DNA from: Enterobacter asburiae
Lineage (GTDB): Bacteria; Pseudomonadota; Gammaproteobacteria; Enterobacterales; Enterobacteriaceae
DNA length: 64,000 bases
Assembly (NCBI RefSeq): GCF_024599655.1
Contig: NZ_CP102247.1
Coordinates: 2,418,001 to 2,482,000 of the forward strand
Direction of reading: 5' to 3'
The notes under the pieces: generated by a model
What the model saw: only the letters and a program-made list of their open reading frames with translations
Told to the model about the DNA's origin: nothing
The model's database searches: none
In this document: positions 60,446 to 64,000 of the stretch, piece after piece
Position numbering within the stretch: the stretch's first letter is position 1
Layout: every line of letters begins with the position of its first letter
Position numbers and translations under genes: made by a program

Positions 60446-61717
60446 TTAGTTGCTGGCGGTTTTCATCGGCTGATCGGGCTTTTTATCGTTTCCGGCGATG
60501 AACGGGCTCCACGGCTGGGCGCGTACCGGCTGCTCCGTCTGCCACACCACGTTAAACTGGCCGTTGCCTTCGATTTCGCCGATCATGACCGGTTTATGAA
60601 GATGGTGGTTGGTGGCATCCATGGTGAGCGTAAAGCCAGACGGTGCCTTAAAGGACTGGCCAGCCATCGCCGCGCGCACTTTATCCACGTCGGTGGTCCC
60701 CGCTTTTTCCACCGCCTGCGCCCACATATGAATACCTACGTAAGTGGCCTCCATCGGGTCGTTGGTCACCACGGTATCGGCGTTCGGCAGCTTATGCGCT
60801 TTGGCATAGGCTTTATAGTCCGCCACAAAGGCCTGGTTGGTCGGGTTATCGACGGACTCAAAGTAGTTCCACGCGGCCAGGTTGCCGACCAGCGGTTTGG
60901 TGTCGATCCCGCGCAGCTCTTCTTCACCCACGGAGAACGCCACCACCGGTACGTCGGTTGCCTTCAGCCCCTGGTTAGCCAGCTCTTTGTAGAACGGAAC
61001 GTTGGAATCGCCGTTGATGGTCGACACCACGGCGGTTTTGCCGCCTGCGGAGAATTTCTTGATGTTGGCGACGATGGTCTGGTAGTCGCTATGGCCAAAC
61101 GGGGTATAAACCTCTTCAATATCCTTATCTTCCACCCCTTTCGAATGCAGGAACGCACGCAGGATCTTGTTGGTGGTGCGCGGGTAAACATAGTCCGTGC
61201 CCAGCAGGAAGAAGCGTTTCGCCGCGCCGCCGTCTTCGCTCATCAGGTATTCCACCGCCGGGATGGCCTGCTGGTTCGGCGCCGCACCGGTATAGAAGAC
61301 GTTTGGCGACATCTCTTCGCCTTCATACTGCACCGGATAGAACAGCAGACCGTTCAGCTCCTCGAAGACCGGCAGCACGGATTTGCGCGATACCGACGTC
61401 CAGCAGCCGAACACTACCGCCACTTTATCCTGACTCAACAGCTGGCGCGCCTTCTCAGCAAACAGCGGCCAGTTTGAGGCCGGGTCTACCACCACCGGCT
61501 CCAGTTTTTTACCCAGCACGCCGCCTTTCGCGTTGATCTCGTCGATGGTCATCAGGGCGACGTCCTTCAGCGGGGTTTCGGAGATGGCCATGGTGCCGGA
61601 AAGAGAATGCATGATCCCCACTTTGATGGTATCGGCCGCCTGCACGCCAAAACTCATTCCCATTGCCACAACGGACGCGGATAACGCAAAGGCTTTTAAT
61701 AAAGTACGACGCTGCAT
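60446..61717 (-). CDS. urtA: Urea ABC transporter substrate-binding protein UrtA
   Basis: 423 residues. N-terminus MQRRTLLKAFALSASVVAMG is a signal peptide with a twin-Arg pair; cleavage after GVQA. Periplasmic binding protein of the UrtA/FmdD type: GIMHSLSGTMAISETPLKDV, CWTSVSRKSVLPVFEELNGL, FYPVQYEGEE. Binds urea or short-chain amides. First gene of urtABCDE. No urease gene is in the window. The 202-base gap upstream (61718-61919) shows a hairpin but no clear sigma-54 site. Confidence 0.93.
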   Translation of the reverse strand: MQRRTLLKAFALSASVVAMGMSFGVQAADTIKVGIMHSLSGTMAISETPLKDVALMTIDEINAKGGVLGKKLEPVVVDPASNWPLFAEKARQLLSQDKVAVVFGCWTSVSRKSVLPVFEELNGLLFYPVQYEGEEMSPNVFYTGAAPNQQAIPAVEYLMSEDGGAAKRFFLLGTDYVYPRTTNKILRAFLHSKGVEDKDIEEVYTPFGHSDYQTIVANIKKFSAGGKTAVVSTINGDSNVPFYKELANQGLKATDVPVVAFSVGEEELRGIDTKPLVGNLAAWNYFESVDNPTNQAFVADYKAYAKAHKLPNADTVVTNDPMEATYVGIHMWAQAVEKAGTTDVDKVRAAMAGQSFKAPSGFTLTMDATNHHLHKPVMIGEIEGNGQFNVVWQTEQPVRAQPWSPFIAGNDKKPDQPMKTASN

Positions 61718-61879
61718 ATTTTCACTCCTGAAAAAGAACGCTGTGCGAAAACGTCCGTTACGGCATGGACGCGGAAATAAAAGTGTCAGCGAAGCAGGAG
61801 CAAAAAGGATGCCAGAATGGAGGAAGCGCTATTGCAGGCGGTGGAACGCAGGATGTAAAGAGAACGTCTCAGAATGGCA

Positions 61880-61908
61880 CAGCGCTGCACTTTTATAATG
61901 CAGCGCTG
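61880..61908. repeat. Perfect inverted repeat between the MetE-like gene and urtA
   Basis: Ten-base arms CAGCGCTGCA and TGCAGCGCTG around a 9-base AT-rich loop. It lies 12 bases past the MetE-like stop on the minus strand. No T-run follows, so it may be a weak terminator, an RNA-stabilising stem or an operator for urtA. Confidence 0.6.
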
Positions 61909-61919
61909 AGGAGGAGGTT

Positions 61920-63023
61920 TTACCAGACTTCGCTGGCGATCTGCGTGACCAGACGGATTTTGTCCCACTGCTGGGTTTCGCTCAAGCTGTTGCCCTCTTC
62001 GGTAGAGGCAAAGCCGCACTGCGGGCTGAGGCAAATTTGCTCTTTTGCCACGTATTTAGCCGCCTCTTCCAGGCGGGCTTTAACACCCTCAGGGTTCTCC
62101 AGCTCGCCGTTTTTGGTGGTAATAAGACCCAGCACCACCTGCTGCTTGCCCGGGCGAACAAAGCGCAATGGCGCGAAATCACCGCTGCGGTCGTTATCAT
62201 ATTCAAGGAAGAAGGCGTCAACGTTGACCGTGCCGAACAGCACTTCCGCCACCGGCTCGTAGCCGCCTTCGGAAATCCAGGTTGAACGGAAGTTACCGCG
62301 ACAGACGTGCAGCCCGATGGTCAGATCGTCCGGCTTGCCTTCCAGCGCCTTGTTCAGGACGCGGGCATAGATGCGTGCCAGCTCATCGGCATCATCGCCG
62401 CGATCGCGGATCTGACGGCGCTGATCGTCCGAACAGAGGTAGGCCCAGACGGTGTCGTCCAGCTGCAGGTAACGGCAACCCGCATCGTAGAATGCGCGGA
62501 TGGCGTCGCGCCAGGTGATCGCCAGATCGTCGAAATAGTCATTCAGGTCCGGATACACTGTGGCATCAATATCTTTACGGCCTCCGCGGAAATGCAGCAC
62601 GCTCGGGCTGGGAATGGTCATTTTCGGCTGAGCATTGCCGCTGATGCTTTTCAGATAACGAAAGTCTTCCAGCATCGGATGGTCACCAAAGCCCAGCTTG
62701 CCGGTCACGCGCACGCCGTGGGCTTTGGTTTGTACTCCGTTGAACTGTATGCCCTGCTGTGAATCGTAACGCTCAACGCCCTGCAGACCGTCGAAGAAGT
62801 CGAAGTGCCACCAGGCACGACGAAACTCGCCGTCGGTGACCACATGCAGACCGCACGCGCACTGCTGCTCAACAACGTGGCGGATGGCGTCATCCTCTAC
62901 CGCGCGAAGCTGTCCGGCGTCAATTTCGCCGCTAGCGAACTTCAGGCGAGCCTGCTTGATGGCATCCGGGCGTAAAAAACTGCCGACTACATCGGCGCGG
63001 TACGGGGCATGGTGTCGTTGCAT
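61920..63023 (-). CDS. MetE-like cobalamin-independent methionine synthase family protein (C-terminal domain only)
   Basis: 367 residues. It corresponds to the catalytic half of MetE. Zn ligands in GLHVCRGNF (His, Cys) and SPQCGFAS (Cys); substrate block YLQLDDTVWAYL. It resembles YxjG/YxjH-type proteins, which transfer a methyl group to homocysteine from a non-standard donor or salvage methylthio compounds. Upstream tandem MetJ boxes tie it to methionine metabolism. Ribosome-binding site GAGGAG. Confidence 0.9.
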   Translation of the reverse strand: MQRHHAPYRADVVGSFLRPDAIKQARLKFASGEIDAGQLRAVEDDAIRHVVEQQCACGLHVVTDGEFRRAWWHFDFFDGLQGVERYDSQQGIQFNGVQTKAHGVRVTGKLGFGDHPMLEDFRYLKSISGNAQPKMTIPSPSVLHFRGGRKDIDATVYPDLNDYFDDLAITWRDAIRAFYDAGCRYLQLDDTVWAYLCSDDQRRQIRDRGDDADELARIYARVLNKALEGKPDDLTIGLHVCRGNFRSTWISEGGYEPVAEVLFGTVNVDAFFLEYDNDRSGDFAPLRFVRPGKQQVVLGLITTKNGELENPEGVKARLEEAAKYVAKEQICLSPQCGFASTEEGNSLSETQQWDKIRLVTQIASEVW

Positions 63024-63085
63024 GGAAATCTCCTCGGTCTGCCGGTATTAATTACCTGCAGTGATAATTCACTATTTGAATTTTT

Positions 63086-63109
63086 AGACTTCTGGATGTC
63101 TAAATGTCC
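63086..63109 (-). promoter_or_regulatory. Tandem MetJ boxes
   Basis: Three contiguous octamers AGACTTCT, GGATGTCT and AAATGTCC compare with the met box AGACGTCT (7, 6 and 5 of 8 matches). A fourth similar AGATGTCA follows near 63115. Tandem met boxes 63 bases upstream of the MetE-like start should allow repression by MetJ with S-adenosylmethionine. Confidence 0.85.
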
Positions 63110-63179
63110 AAAAAAGATGTCATACCTGTCCTGTTCCGGCAAACGAGAAAATTTCACGAATGTTGAAAAAAATTCATGT

Positions 63180-63593
63180 TCACAGCGCGGCGGCGGTTTC
63201 GCTGCTGGCAAAGGCGAACTTTTCATCTTCCCAGCCAGTGATGCCCCCGAGCATGATTTTGACGGGCAGCCCGAGGCGCGCCAGCTTGAGCGCGGCTCTG
63301 TCTGCGCCGTTGCAGTGCGGCCCTGCACAGTAGACAACGAACAGCGTGCCTTCAGGCCATTGGGCCATGCGCTCGGCGGTAATCTGGCTCCGCGGCAGGT
63401 GCAGTGCGCCAGGCACGTGACGCCGGGCAAACTGCTCCGGGCTTCCCACCACGTGCAGCAGCACGAAGTCCTGCTCATGGTTGACGATGGCGTGATGCAC
63501 ATCGGCACAGTCGGTTTCGACGCTCAGGCGACGCAGAAAATGGGTAACAGCTTCCTGCGGCTCGGCAGCCGGAAATTCAGTAACATAGCTCAT
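63180..63593 (-). CDS. Rhodanese-like domain protein
   Basis: 137 residues, single rhodanese domain. Catalytic Cys89 in VVYCAGPHCNGAD with a six-residue loop (CAGPHC), and HVPGALHLPRSQI before it. Probable sulfur transferase or redox protein. It is divergent from an FtrA-like regulator gene (73 bases between starts), a pairing also seen in related enterics. Lies 71 bases from the MetJ boxes but on the other side of them from the MetE-like gene. Confidence 0.9.
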   Translation of the reverse strand: MSYVTEFPAAEPQEAVTHFLRRLSVETDCADVHHAIVNHEQDFVLLHVVGSPEQFARRHVPGALHLPRSQITAERMAQWPEGTLFVVYCAGPHCNGADRAALKLARLGLPVKIMLGGITGWEDEKFAFASSETAAAL

Positions 63594-63666
63594 GATCCTT
63601 CCTCATCTTTGGCGTTTGTGTTAACACTACTCTATCCACAAATTCAGCCCGTGAATGCGCTCGCTT

Positions 63667-64000
63667 ATGCCAGAAAACAGCAAAAAGATGACAAACTTAA
63701 GACAAATTGCCCGCCCGAAAGTGGTGGTGCTGGCGTATGACGGTCTGTGTACCTTTGAGTTTGGCGTAGCGGTGGAAATCTTCGGCCTGCCGCGTCCCGA
63801 GCTGGGCGACGAATGGTATCGTTTTGCGGTAGCGAGCGTTGACAGCGGTGAACTTCGGGCGACAGGCGGGATCCGCATCATTACCGACGGGGATATCACC
63901 CTGCTTGAGTCTGCCGATCTGATCGTGGTGCCGGGCTGGCGGGGACTGGACTCACCGGTTCCGGATGCACTCTGCGGGGCATTGCGTCAGGCCAGCGCGC
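63667..64000 (+). CDS. ftrA: FtrA/GlxA-type AraC regulator with DJ-1 domain (partial, 3' end outside window)
   Basis: About 111 codons visible. From ATG 63667 (or ATG 63688) the protein reads RPKVVVLAYDGLCTFEFGVA, then VEIFGLPRPELGDEWYRFAV, the start of a DJ-1/PfpI-like amidotransferase-fold domain. FtrA and GlxA proteins carry such a domain before a C-terminal AraC HTH, which would lie beyond the window. Neither start has a strong ribosome-binding site. It probably regulates the divergent rhodanese-like gene. Confidence 0.8.
   Translation, partial: MPENSKKMTNLRQIARPKVVVLAYDGLCTFEFGVAVEIFGLPRPELGDEWYRFAVASVDSGELRATGGIRIITDGDITLLESADLIVVPGWRGLDSPVPDALCGALRQASA

Noticed and set aside
59954..61477. 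507-codon open frame on the plus strand
   Set aside because: It is antisense to urtA and urtB, which have full family matches; the frame is open because of GC-rich codon bias, with no domain or ribosome-binding site.
61718..61919. Sigma-54-like sequence TGGCAC-N5-TGCA near 61876 as a urtA promoter
   Set aside because: It is on the wrong strand for urtA and the GG-to-GC spacing is one base short.

Overview
The window is about 55% GC chromosomal DNA from a member of the Enterobacteriaceae, most like Enterobacter or a close relative such as Lelliottia or Leclercia. The main reason is the conserved enteric backbone tam / yneE-uxaB / yneF-yneG-glsB / sad-yneJ / sotB-marC-marRAB-eamA-ydeE. It is in the same order as the corresponding E. 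coli region, but lineage-specific blocks are inserted at several joints. Three REP/BIME elements of the enteric type lie in intergenic gaps.

Layout. 0-3.3 kb: a MarR-like regulator (cut by the window edge) divergent from a DUF969/DUF979/DUF2891 operon, a candidate 5-oxoproline-type uptake system. 3.3-5.8 kb: a drug-efflux MFS gene divergent from a LysR regulator. 5.8-14.3 kb: a complete copper/silver efflux locus, cusRS divergent from cusCFBA, with a CusR operator between them and a broken SilE/PcoE-like metal-binding gene after cusA. 15-20.3 kb: small accessory genes (LysR/epimerase pair, PACE efflux protein, lipoprotein, VOC protein, DeoR/Nudix pair). 20.4-28.2 kb: tam, then an inserted block with a DsbD/thioredoxin fusion, a two-component system and a secreted hydrolase, whose two outer promoters share the same conserved sequence, then three GNAT genes and yneE. 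28.4-38.6 kb: uxaB, a GNAT, two diguanylate cyclases, yneG, glsB, a chemoreceptor, sad and its LysR regulator.

39.1-48.1 kb is the most interesting block. A DeoR regulator, a PdxA2-type dehydrogenase and a DUF1537 four-carbon acid-sugar kinase are divergent from six tightly packed genes: Fe-dependent alcohol dehydrogenase, DapA/NanA-type aldolase, sodium/solute symporter, cytoplasmic BNR (sialidase-fold) protein, YhcH-type sugar anomerase and a short-chain dehydrogenase. Together they look like a complete uptake and breakdown route for an unidentified acid sugar, probably a 2-keto-3-deoxy or nonulosonate-like compound split to pyruvate plus an aldehyde, with a C4 acid finished off to a triose phosphate. 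It sits at the yneJ-sotB joint, next to a tandem pair of PhzF-family genes.

49.9-55.5 kb: sotB, marC, marRAB with its complete operator region, eamA and ydeE. 55.6-61.7 kb: Zur-controlled zinT downstream of a five-gene urea-type ABC importer (urtABCDE). 61.9-64 kb: a MetE-like methyltransferase under tandem MetJ boxes, a rhodanese-like protein, and the start of an FtrA-like AraC/DJ-1 regulator cut by the window end. No rRNA, tRNA, CRISPR array, prophage or insertion sequence was seen. No gap without a gene call exceeds about 300 bases.
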